A DNA stretch of 45,539 bases from Flavonifractor sp. An306 (GCF_002159455.1 NZ_NFIQ01000029.1:1-45539); one strand, 5' to 3'; counted from the first letter of the stretch, positions 8,873-16,921 are shown. The notes: a model not told the origin generated them from the letters alone. Made by a program: numbers and translations.

Positions 8873-10435
8873 ATGGATACGAAAGTAACTGTTTATACAC
8901 AAGTTTATAATACTAAACCGTATTTGGAACAATGTATACAAAGTGTATTACAGCAAACATACTCAAATTTTGAATATATTATAGTAGACAATGGTTGTAC
9001 AGATGGTAGTAGCGAATTATTGAGACTCTTTGCATCAAAAGACTCTAGAATTAGGCTTATACGTTTTGATATTAACCGAAGCGGTTTTTGGGCAGACCTA
9101 ATTACGCAAATGTCCAGCGGCGAATTGTTTACAATGTTGGATTCTGACGATTGGTGGGATTCTAATTATTTAAAAACAACGATTTCTTTACTGGAAGAAA
9201 ATGATTTAGATATTGCACTAACAGGCACCATATGTCACCACGAGGACACCAATACAAGAAATGTTTTACGAAAATTGAACAATCCAGTCGTGCTATCTAC
9301 AGATCAGTTTGCCATACAATATCCCCAAATTTGGACATTCCCAAGTACAACATGGGCAAGTATCACTCGGTTGGATCTATGGAGAAAAACGGATTACAGA
9401 TCTATTTTAGAACGCCGATATGCCTATGGTGGCGATACTCTAACTATGCTCAAATATTTAGAGCAGTGTAACCGTATTGGTATTGACAACTCGGCCATGT
9501 ACCATTACCGTATCCGGAAAAACAGTGTAAGCTACGAGTACAACCCCAAACGGTTTGAAGCCAATTTGGCCTATTGCGACCACATCCGCACATTTCTGGT
9601 GAACCACCACACGTTTGATGCTCAGAAAAAGGAGTGGCTGAAACGGGTATATCTCTCTTCCATAAGTGAGTCTGTTCGTTTAGCATTGGGTGCGCAGAAC
9701 ACCCTGCGTAAAAAGCTGGAAGTCTGCGGGGAGATCGCAGCCCACCCTCAAACAGCTGAGGCGCTGCAATGCAGTTCCAATGAACGCACAAACTTCCTTG
9801 AAATGCTGCGTCAACTGGCATCTATAGCCCTCCAACGGGGCACCGAGGCGGATTTTGACGCACTGCTCCCTGTATTACGGCTTGTTTGTCCCCAATGCGG
9901 TGTCCACACCTCTGGGGAGCTTCTAAAGCTCTGCCAGAAGGATGCTGCCCTACAGTCCCTTCTTCTTCAGGACAATCTGACCTCGCTGGCTCTGGCACTT
10001 GGAGAGCGGATCGCCCATGGGCGTTACATCAAGCAATTTGATCTGCCCGGCATACTTGCCGGGCTGCTCCCAGAAAACCCCATCTCCACCATCCGGGACG
10101 CCAAATTTTACCGAACCTACCCCTCTCTCTGTGCAGAGGTAATAAAAGGGAACAATATCAACGCCCTGGATGGGATGACGGAGGCTCTGATGAACTGCCA
10201 GCTCTCCTATGGAGCAGAGTCCTATCTCCAGTTATACCTGACTCTGGCCGCACTGGAACAACAGGTGCCTGCCTTCCTGTTCGGAAAGGTGAAACTAGCC
10301 CAATTCTATCTGGAAAAAAGGGATATCGCCGCCTGCAAAGACATTCTGCAGGAACTGGATGAAATGGGGATGGAGGAGCAGGATGATATAGCAGCTATAA
10401 AGCTTGCGTTAAAGGAGATGGAAACCAAACCATGA
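8873..10435 (+). CDS. GT2 glycosyltransferase with long C-terminal helical region
   Basis: This 520-residue protein has an N-terminal GT2 domain: VTVYTQVYNTKPYLEQCIQS, YIIVDNGCTDGSSELL and the DxD-type MLDSDDWWDSNYL near residue 90. About 280 helical C-terminal residues follow, with TPR-like spacing in the last part. Base composition changes inside the gene: the GT2 domain is A+T-rich, while sequence after roughly 9450-9500 has the higher G+C of the flanks. That suggests a recombination joint between a newly acquired catalytic domain and a resident C-terminal region. Its stop overlaps the next start as ATGA. It likely transfers a sugar in glycan assembly; donor unknown. Confidence 0.86.
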   Translation: MDTKVTVYTQVYNTKPYLEQCIQSVLQQTYSNFEYIIVDNGCTDGSSELLRLFASKDSRIRLIRFDINRSGFWADLITQMSSGELFTMLDSDDWWDSNYLKTTISLLEENDLDIALTGTICHHEDTNTRNVLRKLNNPVVLSTDQFAIQYPQIWTFPSTTWASITRLDLWRKTDYRSILERRYAYGGDTLTMLKYLEQCNRIGIDNSAMYHYRIRKNSVSYEYNPKRFEANLAYCDHIRTFLVNHHTFDAQKKEWLKRVYLSSISESVRLALGAQNTLRKKLEVCGEIAAHPQTAEALQCSSNERTNFLEMLRQLASIALQRGTEADFDALLPVLRLVCPQCGVHTSGELLKLCQKDAALQSLLLQDNLTSLALALGERIAHGRYIKQFDLPGILAGLLPENPISTIRDAKFYRTYPSLCAEVIKGNNINALDGMTEALMNCQLSYGAESYLQLYLTLAALEQQVPAFLFGKVKLAQFYLEKRDIAACKDILQELDEMGMEEQDDIAAIKLALKEMETKP

Positions 10436-11574
10436 AAAAATTTCTGCTCTATGGGTATGGTGGTGCCTACAACCATGGGGCCGAGGCCATTGTGCGCACT
10501 ACGGTTCCACTCCTGCGGCAGCTGGGCGGTCCAATCCTGTTGTCTACACATTTCCCGGAGCAGGACAGAGAATTCGGTGTGGACAAGCTGGTGGACAAAC
10601 TCATTCCTGCGGATCTATCTCTGGTTCCCCAAGAACGTGCCGCCGCCACACTGGATGAAAGGGAATCTTGGGCCCGGCAGATTTACCACGATGCATTGTC
10701 CGAAATAGATGAAAATACCGTTTGTATTGGTATTGGAGGCGATAATTACTGCTATCCAAACTGGCACCGACAAGCTATCTTTCACAAAGCAGCAAACACA
10801 CGGGGAGCAACCAGCATTCTCTGGGGCTGTTCCATTCAGCCTGAGTCGATTGATTGTCGAATGGAACAGATCCTACGTCAACACGACCATATTTATACCA
10901 GAGAAAGCGAGACATACCGGGCACTGCTCACCCATGGCATAACACATCTTTCCTTGCAGTCTGATCCAGCCTTTACCCTACCCGCTCAGCCTGTACCGCT
11001 GCCAGAGGGCTTCTGTCCAGGTCGGACTGCAGCAATCAATCTCAGCCCTCTTGTATTGCGGCGGCAAGATGGGCTGATGGCGCATTTTCTCCAGACAGCC
11101 CATCAGCTTCTTCAACATACACAGGCATTGCTGCTACTGCCCCATGTCACCATGCCGTCAGATAACGATCAAGCTGCCCTTACCGCACTTATGGAACAGT
11201 TGACTCCAGAAGAACAGCTGCGTGTCTGCCGGCCAAACACTCCACTGAATGCAGCACAGCTGAAATATCTGATTGCTCAGTGTGAACTGCTGGTCTGTAC
11301 CAGAACGCATGCTTCCATCGCGGGTTACTCCTCCGGTGTTCCCACCTTGGTTGTGGGTTATTCCGTCAAATCTCTGGGTATCGCCCGTGATTTGCATATG
11401 GAGAACTGGGTACTTCCTCTGGAGGAAAGCCAGGCGCTTACTGAAAAAGTAAAATGTCTCTGGCAGAATAGACAAGCAATACGGAACATCCTTACCGCAC
11501 AGAATCAACAGCGCGGGGATGGATTTCCACAGTTGTCCCTATCCATATCTCCATCTGTGCTTTATCCAAATTGA
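10432..11574 (+). CDS. Polysaccharide pyruvyl transferase family protein
   Basis: This 380-residue protein belongs to the PS_pyruv_trans (CsaB/WcaK-like) family. It has N-terminal FLLYGYGGAYNHGAEAIVR, the central IGIGGDNYCY, and C-terminal LLVCTRTHASIAGYSSGVPT with the family's R-x-H segment. Members transfer pyruvate from phosphoenolpyruvate to a sugar hydroxyl pair to form ketals; more distant members may be glycosyltransferase-like. It is the last gene of the island, coupled to the previous gene through ATGA and followed by a hairpin terminator. FrhB-like proteins frequently neighbour this family, in line with the gene at 6065. Pyruvylation of a flagellar or surface glycan is inferred. Confidence 0.85.
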   Translation: MKKFLLYGYGGAYNHGAEAIVRTTVPLLRQLGGPILLSTHFPEQDREFGVDKLVDKLIPADLSLVPQERAAATLDERESWARQIYHDALSEIDENTVCIGIGGDNYCYPNWHRQAIFHKAANTRGATSILWGCSIQPESIDCRMEQILRQHDHIYTRESETYRALLTHGITHLSLQSDPAFTLPAQPVPLPEGFCPGRTAAINLSPLVLRRQDGLMAHFLQTAHQLLQHTQALLLLPHVTMPSDNDQAALTALMEQLTPEEQLRVCRPNTPLNAAQLKYLIAQCELLVCTRTHASIAGYSSGVPTLVVGYSVKSLGIARDLHMENWVLPLEESQALTEKVKCLWQNRQAIRNILTAQNQQRGDGFPQLSLSISPSVLYPN

Positions 11575-11636
11575 GGTCAGACCACAGCTGCTCCAGCTTT
11601 ATTGTATTTCATATTCACATTTCTTTATCCTATATC

Positions 11637-11677
11637 AAATCCCGCAAAGCCGCGTCGCCGCTGGCTTTGCGGGATTT
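11637..11677. terminator. Hairpin terminator between convergent genes
   Basis: A perfect 15-bp inverted repeat (11637-11651 with 11663-11677, 11-nt loop) has AAA/TTT at its outer ends. It lies between the end of the pyruvyl transferase gene (+) and the end of the sigK fragment (-), 13 nt from the latter's stop. The T-tract is short on both strands, so efficiency is uncertain. Confidence 0.65.
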
Positions 11678-11690
11678 CTTTCCTTCCGCA

Positions 11691-11900
11691 TCAACCGTTC
11701 TTAATAATATGTGCCACCAGGCGCAGGTTGTGCTCGATGAGTTTGTTGCGGGCCTCCAGATCTCCCTGCGCGGCAAGCTCCAGATAGCGCCGCTCCTCTT
11801 CCGCCTTCAGAGGCCGCGGAAAGGAGCCGGTCACTCCGCCAGAGAGACGAAGGGTAAAAAACAGGTTGTTGAGCATCAGCAGAATCCAGGCTGGAACCAT
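11691..11900 (-). pseudogene. sigK: Truncated sigma-K: N-terminal 69 residues only
   Basis: The sequence matches the start of sporulation sigma factor SigK. It has a hydrophobic pro-sequence ([15 protein letters not shown]), then [20 protein letters not shown] and [17 protein letters not shown], after which the frame ends with IKNG and a stop. Full SigK has about 230 residues; all of regions 2.2 to 4.2 are missing. Start and translation signals are intact: AGGAGGTG lies just before ATG 11900. No continuation is found in any frame downstream before the convergent gene. In Bacillus subtilis and Clostridioides difficile sigK is split by a skin element that excises in the mother cell. This could be the left part of such a split gene, or a dead remnant. 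The window shows neither the 3' half nor a recombinase. Confidence 0.82.
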
Positions 11901-11920
11901 CTGTCACACCTCCTGGTCCC

Positions 11921-11948
11921 ACTGTATTCCGACAAGGTTTGTCCTTAT
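11921..11948 (-). promoter_or_regulatory. Candidate SigE-type promoter for sigK
   Basis: On the minus strand an ATA (11946-11948) is followed after 17 nt by AATACAGT (11921-11928). This resembles the mother-cell sigma-E consensus ATA-N16-18-CATACANT (six of eight -10 bases match). It sits at the end of the MerR gene, with the predicted start just before the sigK ribosome site. Known SigK genes are transcribed by SigE, which supports the reading, but the motif is short. Confidence 0.4.
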
Positions 11949-12754
11949 ACGGCGGCCGTTACCCACACCTGCAGTTCGGTCACATACTCCTCCTCCCGGT
12001 TGGTGTCGTGGGCGTCGATGCGGTAGAGCTCCAAGGGCGCCCCGGCCGGCCGGTATCCGGCCCCTTTCACCCCTGCCAGCAGGATACCCAGGTGCTCCTT
12101 CAGGCGGTCATAGGCCCCCCGATAATACAGCCGGGCATAGGTTCCGGCGGGCAGCGTGTCGTCAAAGGGAAGGCCGGGCTTGGTGAGGAAAAACACACGG
12201 GAAAAGTGATTGTAGATCCCCTGCTTCAGGCTCTCCCCGTCCAGGGCCGCCCCCATACACTGGCTGCCGATCACCTGAATGTAGTCCTGGTGGCGCTGCT
12301 CCAGGCGCTTGAGCTGAAAATCCACCTCTTTTTCCAGAATAAAGTCCTTTTCCAGAAACACATAGGGCCGCTCCAGCTCCTCCACCAGCTCCACTTGCCC
12401 GGCCTCCACGTCCCGATAGCGCTCCAGCCGCCGGCGGCGCTCCTCCGCCTCCCGGCAGGCGGACTCCAGCTCCGCCATCCTCCGGCGAAGCAGCGCCTCC
12501 TCCCGGCCCAGCAGCTCCAGGGTCTCCCCCACCGACCGGCGCTCCAGGTAGCCCCGGATCTCCCCGGTGGGCAGATCCAGCGCCCGGAGCGCACGGATGA
12601 TATTCAGCGTACAGATATCCTGGATGCCATACCGCCGGTAGCGGTTCTCTCCCCGGGTGGGGTGGAGCAGCCCCTTCTCCTCATAATAGCGCAGCGTGTC
12701 CGGGCAGAGGTCAAACAATTTGGCCAGCTCGTGGATCGGATAATATTCCTTCAA
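11945..12754 (-). CDS. MerR-family regulator with GyrI-like effector domain (BmrR type)
   Basis: This 269-residue protein has an N-terminal winged-helix MerR domain (YYPIHELAKLFDLCPDTLRYYEEKGLL, about residues 4-30, then NRYRRY). A charged coiled-coil dimerisation helix spans about residues 75-125. The C-terminal ~130 residues resemble the GyrI/BmrR effector-binding fold (PAGTYARLYYRGAYDRLKEH). The start is TTG 12754 behind GGAGGAGAG. Family members bind hydrophobic or cationic drugs and activate an efflux gene by untwisting a promoter with a 19-bp spacer. Such an operator lies in the divergent region toward the MATE gene, so this protein very likely controls that pump. The truncated sigK follows 44 nt downstream. 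Confidence 0.88.
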   Translation of the reverse strand: MKEYYPIHELAKLFDLCPDTLRYYEEKGLLHPTRGENRYRRYGIQDICTLNIIRALRALDLPTGEIRGYLERRSVGETLELLGREEALLRRRMAELESACREAEERRRRLERYRDVEAGQVELVEELERPYVFLEKDFILEKEVDFQLKRLEQRHQDYIQVIGSQCMGAALDGESLKQGIYNHFSRVFFLTKPGLPFDDTLPAGTYARLYYRGAYDRLKEHLGILLAGVKGAGYRPAGAPLELYRIDAHDTNREEEYVTELQVWVTAAV

Positions 12755-12772
12755 CTTTTTTCTCTCCTCCCC

Positions 12773-12803
12773 TTGACTCTCGGATGGTTCGAGGGTTTAT
12801 CAT
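12773..12803 (+). promoter_or_regulatory. MerR-type operator/promoter of the MATE gene
   Basis: The -35 TTGACT (12773-12778) and -10 TATCAT (12798-12803) are separated by 19 bp, the overlong spacer typical of MerR-activated promoters. The spacer carries a dyad: CTCG (12779-12782) and CGAG (12790-12793), extended by AC/GT. The TTGACTCTC start resembles the known BmrR-type operator. Position between the divergent regulator and pump genes fits activation of the pump on drug binding. Confidence 0.85.
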
Positions 12804-12826
12804 AGTCCCAAGAGGAGGTTTTACCC

Positions 12827-14161
12827 TTGAACTTAGTAAGCAAATTTTTCAAGTTTACCATCCCGTCCATCGTCTCCATGTGGATCTTCTCCCTGTACAC
12901 CATGGTAGACGGCATTTTCGTGGCCCACGGGGTGGGAAGCCATGCCCTGGGCGCAGTCAATCTGTCCATGCCCTTTGTCTCCCTGGTGTTCACCATCGGC
13001 ATCCTGCTGGCCACCGGCACCTCCACCGTCCTGTCCCTGGCCCTGGGGCAGGGGGACAAGGAAAAAGCCCGCAACTATTTTAACCAGAACCTGTTTGTGG
13101 TCATCGTGCTCTCCCTGGTCCTGACAGCGGCGGTGCTGCTGAATCTGGAGCGGGTGGCCCTCTTCCTGGGGGCCACCGGAGACCTGCTCCCCCTGGTGAA
13201 GGAGTATGTGGGCATCATCGCCTGTTTCTCCGTGTTTTTCACCGTATCCTACAACCTGGAGGTCCAGGTGAAGGCGGACGGCGCCCCCCACGTCAGCACC
13301 ATCGGCGTGCTGTCCTGCGCAATCATGAATGTGGTGCTGGACTATGTGTTCGTGATGCACTTCCACTGGGGCGTATGGGGTGCCGCCCTGGCCACCGGCC
13401 TGTCCCAGGTCACCTCCACCATTGTGTTCGTGGTCTACTTCCTTACCCATCGGGAGACCCTGCGGTTCGGCAAATTCAAGTTTGACCTGGGCGCTTACCG
13501 CCGGATCATCCCCCTGGGCGTGTCCGACGGACTCAGCGAGTTTTCCAACGGGTTTGTGATCTTCCTGTTCAACCAGATCATTCTGTCGGTGATCGGAGAG
13601 GACGCCCTCACCTCCTACACCATCATCAGCTATGTCAACACCCTGGTGCTCATGACTATGATCGGCACCGCCCACGGCATTCAGCCCCTGTCCAGCTTCC
13701 ATCTGGGAGCCGGGGAGCGGCCCCTGTGCCACAGGTTCCTGACCTACGGCGTGCGGCTGGTGGCAGCGGCGGGGCTGGGCTTTTTCCTCATCTGCCAGCT
13801 TTTCGCCGGGCCTATTGTGGGGCTGTTCCTGGAGTCCGGCGACCCGCTGTTTGACTACACCGCCAACGCCCTGCGGCTCTACTCCCTGTCTTTCCTGGTT
13901 ATGGGCTTCAACGTGGTGATCTCCGGCTTTTTCACCGCCACGGAACATCCCGTGCCCGCCCTCACCATCTCCTTCGGCCGGAGTCTGGTGCTGATCTCCG
14001 GCTCTCTGGTGGCGCTCTCCACCCTGTTCCAGGATACGGGCATCTGGCTCTCCCCCCTGCTCTCCGAGGGGCTGTGCCTGGTATTTACCCTCTGCTTCCT
14101 GCTGTGGTATTTCCGCAGCCTGAAACGGGCTCCGGCAAGTCCGGAAAAAAGCGGCGCATGA
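12827..14161 (+). CDS. MATE family multidrug efflux transporter
   Basis: This 444-residue inner-membrane protein has about twelve hydrophobic segments and MATE features: FTIPSIVSMWIFSLYTMVDG at the N-terminus, SMPFVSLVFTIGILLATGTS, and a second-half repeat beginning near IPLGVSDGLSEFSNGFVIFL. Family members export cationic drugs or metabolites using a Na+ or H+ gradient. The start is TTG 12827, with GAGGAGG (12812-12818) 8 nt upstream. It is divergently paired with the MerR regulator through a MerR-type operator, so drug-inducible expression is likely. The stop codon lies inside the terminator stem shared with the convergent HAD gene. Confidence 0.93.
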   Translation: MNLVSKFFKFTIPSIVSMWIFSLYTMVDGIFVAHGVGSHALGAVNLSMPFVSLVFTIGILLATGTSTVLSLALGQGDKEKARNYFNQNLFVVIVLSLVLTAAVLLNLERVALFLGATGDLLPLVKEYVGIIACFSVFFTVSYNLEVQVKADGAPHVSTIGVLSCAIMNVVLDYVFVMHFHWGVWGAALATGLSQVTSTIVFVVYFLTHRETLRFGKFKFDLGAYRRIIPLGVSDGLSEFSNGFVIFLFNQIILSVIGEDALTSYTIISYVNTLVLMTMIGTAHGIQPLSSFHLGAGERPLCHRFLTYGVRLVAAAGLGFFLICQLFAGPIVGLFLESGDPLFDYTANALRLYSLSFLVMGFNVVISGFFTATEHPVPALTISFGRSLVLISGSLVALSTLFQDTGIWLSPLLSEGLCLVFTLCFLLWYFRSLKRAPASPEKSGA

Positions 14162-14183
14162 CTGAGTCATGCGCCGCTTTTTT
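14145..14183. terminator. Bidirectional terminator overlapping two stop codons
   Basis: A six-A run, an 11-bp stem (GCGGCGCATGA with its complement, 5-nt loop) and a six-T run form a symmetric terminator. The MATE stop (14159-14161) lies in the stem and loop, and the convergent HAD stop (14182-14184) overlaps the outer T-tract. It serves both strands with no spare bases. Confidence 0.92.
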
Positions 14184-15009
14184 AGCCGTTCAGCAGATAT
14201 TGCTCCACCGCCATGCCCACACCGGCCTGGTGATTGGTGCCGGTGACATACCGGGCGGCCGCCTTGGCCTCCTGGCTGCCGTTGGCCATGGCAAAGGACC
14301 ACCCCGCCCAGCGGAGCATCTCCAGGTCATTGCCCGCGTCGCCGAAGGCCATCACCTGCTCTGGCCCGATGCCCAGCCTGGCGCACAGAGCCTGCACTGC
14401 CGTCCCCTTGTTGACGCCAGCGGCGGTAAACTCCATATTGCTCTGGAAGGAGTTGGTGATAGACAGCGGGCCCCAGGCCAGAGCCTGCCGCTTCAGCTCC
14501 TCCCGCCGCTCCGGCGGGACATAAAAGACGTGGATCTTTTCCACAGTCCCCGCCGGAATGGCCTCGTTCAGCCTTTCAGGAAACTCGGAACAGGTCTCCA
14601 GAACCCGCCTGAACCGGGGGCTGAAGGCGTACTGCAGCACCTGCTCCCGCTGGTCCAGCTGGATATAGTTCTTGCCCCGGCTGTAGACCTCCACAGGCAG
14701 GCCCCAGTCCAGCAGCAGCTCGATGAGCTTCACCCTGCTCTCGTCTGGCACACAATTTTCGTACAGCCACTCTCCGGTGGCCACGTCCAGCACCGCCGCG
14801 CCGTTGGAGAGCACCGCATACCGGGCAACGCCCAGCTGCTCATGTACCTCCCGCAGCAGATCCCAGGCCCGGCCGCTGGCGATGGACACCGCCGCCCCCC
14901 GCTCCGCCGCCGCCCGGAGGGCGGCCACGTTGCGCTCAGGTACCGTGGCGTGGTCCTCGTCCAGCAGGGTGCCGTCCATGTCCAGGCAAATCAGTCGAAT
15001 ATCGTTCAT
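14182..15009 (-). CDS. Cof-type HAD-IIB phosphatase
   Basis: This 275-residue HAD hydrolase has motif I DMDGTLLDED near the N-terminus and SIASGRAWDLL (motif II region). The C2-cap domain is in the middle, and VMAFGDAGNDLEMLRWAGWSFAMANG forms motifs III/IV. Members of the Cof/YidA group dephosphorylate small phosphorylated metabolites such as sugar phosphates or FMN-like compounds. ATG 15009 overlaps the stop of the transketolase C-terminal subunit as ATGA, so it is the last gene of the transketolase operon. A role in clearing pentose or erythrose phosphates is plausible but unproven. Confidence 0.9.
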   Translation of the reverse strand: MNDIRLICLDMDGTLLDEDHATVPERNVAALRAAAERGAAVSIASGRAWDLLREVHEQLGVARYAVLSNGAAVLDVATGEWLYENCVPDESRVKLIELLLDWGLPVEVYSRGKNYIQLDQREQVLQYAFSPRFRRVLETCSEFPERLNEAIPAGTVEKIHVFYVPPERREELKRQALAWGPLSITNSFQSNMEFTAAGVNKGTAVQALCARLGIGPEQVMAFGDAGNDLEMLRWAGWSFAMANGSQEAKAAARYVTGTNHQAGVGMAVEQYLLNG

Positions 15010-15953
15010 TTCTTCAGCTTCAGGGCCTGGCGCACCTTGTCGGCAATCCCCTCCGGGGTGAGGCCGTAGGCCTTCAGTACCGCCTTGGCCTCGCCGGAGC
15101 GTCCAAACTCGTCGTTGACCCCGTGGCGTACCACCGGCACCGGGCAGTGCTCGGACAGGAACTCAGCCACGGCGGAGCCCAGGCCGCCGATGACGGTGTG
15201 CTCTTCGCTGGTGACAATGCACCGGGTCTCCAGGGCGGCCTTCAGCACCAGCTCGTGGTCCAGGGGCTTGATGGTGTGCATGTCGATGACCCGGACGGAG
15301 ATCTCCTCTCCCTCCAGAGTCTGGGCGGCGGCATAGGCCATCTGCACCATCATGCCGGTGGCGATCACCGTCACGTCGGAGCCGTCCCGCAGCACGGAGC
15401 CCTTGCCCAGCTGGAAGGTATAGCCGGGCACCTCGTCGGTGATGCTGTCCACCGCCAGCCGGCCCAGGCGCATATAGGCCGGGCCATCGTAGTCCAGCAG
15501 GGCCTTCACCGCCAGGCGCATCTCGGGGCCGTCGCAGGGGGAGAGCACCATCATATTGGGGATGGCCCGCATGAGGGCATAGTCCTCAATACACTGGTGG
15601 GTGGCGCCGTCCTCGCCCACGGACAGGCCGCCGTGGGAGCCCACGATCTTTACGTTGAGCCGGGGATAGGCCACAGAATTGCGCACCTGCTCGTAGGCCC
15701 GGCCGGTGGCAAACATGGCGAAGGTGTTGGTAAAGGGCATTTTGCCGCAGGTGGCCAGACCGGCGGCCACGCCGGTCATATTGGCCTCAGCAATACCCAT
15801 GTTGTAAAAGCGCTCGGGAAAGGCCTTGGCGAAAAACTGGCTCTGGGTAGAGCCGGACAGGTCGGCGTCCAGCACCACCAGATTGGGATACTGGCTGCCC
15901 AGCTCCGCCAGTGCCTTGCCGTAGGCCACCCGGGTGGCGATCTTCTCACTCAT
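15006..15953 (-). CDS. Transketolase, C-terminal subunit
   Basis: This 315-residue protein contains the pyrimidine-binding and C-terminal domains of transketolase. Visible features are RVAYGKALAELGSQYPNLVV, FYNMGIAEANMTGVAAGLA with the catalytic glutamate, GSHGGLSVGEDGATHQCIED, and SEEHTVIGGLGSAVAE. Together with the subunit encoded 3 nt upstream it forms the split thiamine diphosphate enzyme common in Clostridia and Archaea. The enzyme exchanges two-carbon units between pentose, triose and hexose phosphates. Confidence 0.94.
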   Translation of the reverse strand: MSEKIATRVAYGKALAELGSQYPNLVVLDADLSGSTQSQFFAKAFPERFYNMGIAEANMTGVAAGLATCGKMPFTNTFAMFATGRAYEQVRNSVAYPRLNVKIVGSHGGLSVGEDGATHQCIEDYALMRAIPNMMVLSPCDGPEMRLAVKALLDYDGPAYMRLGRLAVDSITDEVPGYTFQLGKGSVLRDGSDVTVIATGMMVQMAYAAAQTLEGEEISVRVIDMHTIKPLDHELVLKAALETRCIVTSEEHTVIGGLGSAVAEFLSEHCPVPVVRHGVNDEFGRSGEAKAVLKAYGLTPEGIADKVRQALKLKK

Positions 15954-15956
15954 GGC

Positions 15957-16868
15957 TTACACTCCCTCCTTGTCGCTGAGCACGCCGTAAGTGGTGGCGG
16001 TCTGCTCCGACGCCGGCAGGCCGGCCTGCTCCATCCGCTCCATCAGCCCCTGGAGCAGCTCCCCGTGGGCCTGGGCGTACTGCTCGTCGTTGGGGGCCTT
16101 GCCGTGCCAGCCGAAGTTGTTCTCCATGAAGGAGACCCCCTTGCCCTTGACAGTCTTGGCCAGCAGCACAGTGGGCTTGCCCTTGCAGGCGGCCGCCGCC
16201 TGGAAGGCCTTGTCCAGGGCGTCAAAGTCGTGGCCGTCCACGTGGAGCACGTTCCAGTTGAAGGCCTCAAACTTCTTGTCCAGCGGCTCGGAGGGCATCA
16301 CCTCGGCGGTGGGGCCGTCGATCTGCAGGCCGTTCACGTCCACAATGGCGCACAGGTTGTCCAGGTGGTACTTGGCGGCGGACATGGCGGCCTCCCACAC
16401 TTGGCCCTCCTCGATCTCGCCGTCGCCCAGCAGGGTGTACACCCGGTAGTCCTTCTGGTCCGCCTTGCCCGCCAGGGCCATGCCCACGGCGGCAGAAATG
16501 CCCTGGCCCAGGGAGCCGGTGGACATATCCACACCCTTTACATCGTGCATCTCGGCGTGGCCGGACATATGCCCGTCAATGCGCCGGAACGCGGACAGCT
16601 CGGCCACCGGGAAAAAGCCCCGCAGGGCCAGCATGGGGTAGAGAGCGGGGGTACAATGCCCCTTGGAGAGCACAAACCGGTCCCGCTCCGGGTCCCTGGG
16701 GTTGGCGGGGTTCACCCGCATGACGTGGAAATACAGCGTGGTAAGAATGTCCATGGAGGACAGGGAGCCGCCAATATGGCCGGAGGCCGCGGCGTGCACC
16801 ATATCCATGGCCAGCAGCCGCCCCCGGGCGGCGGTCACAGCTATGGTCTGGACCTTTGACTGTTCCAT
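15957..16868 (-). CDS. Transketolase, N-terminal subunit
   Basis: This 303-residue protein is the thiamine-diphosphate-binding half of split transketolase. It has HAAASGHIGGSLSSMDILTTLYF, SKGHCTPALYPMLA, GSLGQGISAAVGMALAGK and the ThDP motif LLGDGEIEEGQVWEA leading to VDVNGLQIDGPT. ATG 16868 is preferred over an in-frame ATG at 16892 because AAAGGTGA precedes it at good spacing. It is first in a three-gene operon (N-subunit, C-subunit, HAD phosphatase) behind a clear housekeeping promoter. Confidence 0.94.
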   Translation of the reverse strand: MEQSKVQTIAVTAARGRLLAMDMVHAAASGHIGGSLSSMDILTTLYFHVMRVNPANPRDPERDRFVLSKGHCTPALYPMLALRGFFPVAELSAFRRIDGHMSGHAEMHDVKGVDMSTGSLGQGISAAVGMALAGKADQKDYRVYTLLGDGEIEEGQVWEAAMSAAKYHLDNLCAIVDVNGLQIDGPTAEVMPSEPLDKKFEAFNWNVLHVDGHDFDALDKAFQAAAACKGKPTVLLAKTVKGKGVSFMENNFGWHGKAPNDEQYAQAHGELLQGLMERMEQAGLPASEQTATTYGVLSDKEGV

Positions 16869-16921
16869 CCGATTCACCTTTCCATTTCTCAATTAGGCCG
16901 CAGGGCCGTTTCTCTTGTTTC

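Noticed and set aside
11691..11900. A complete small protein rather than a sigK fragment
   Set aside because: All recognisable residues match the SigK N-terminus in order, including the pro-sequence and the [10 protein letters not shown] block, and the frame ends abruptly within conserved sequence.
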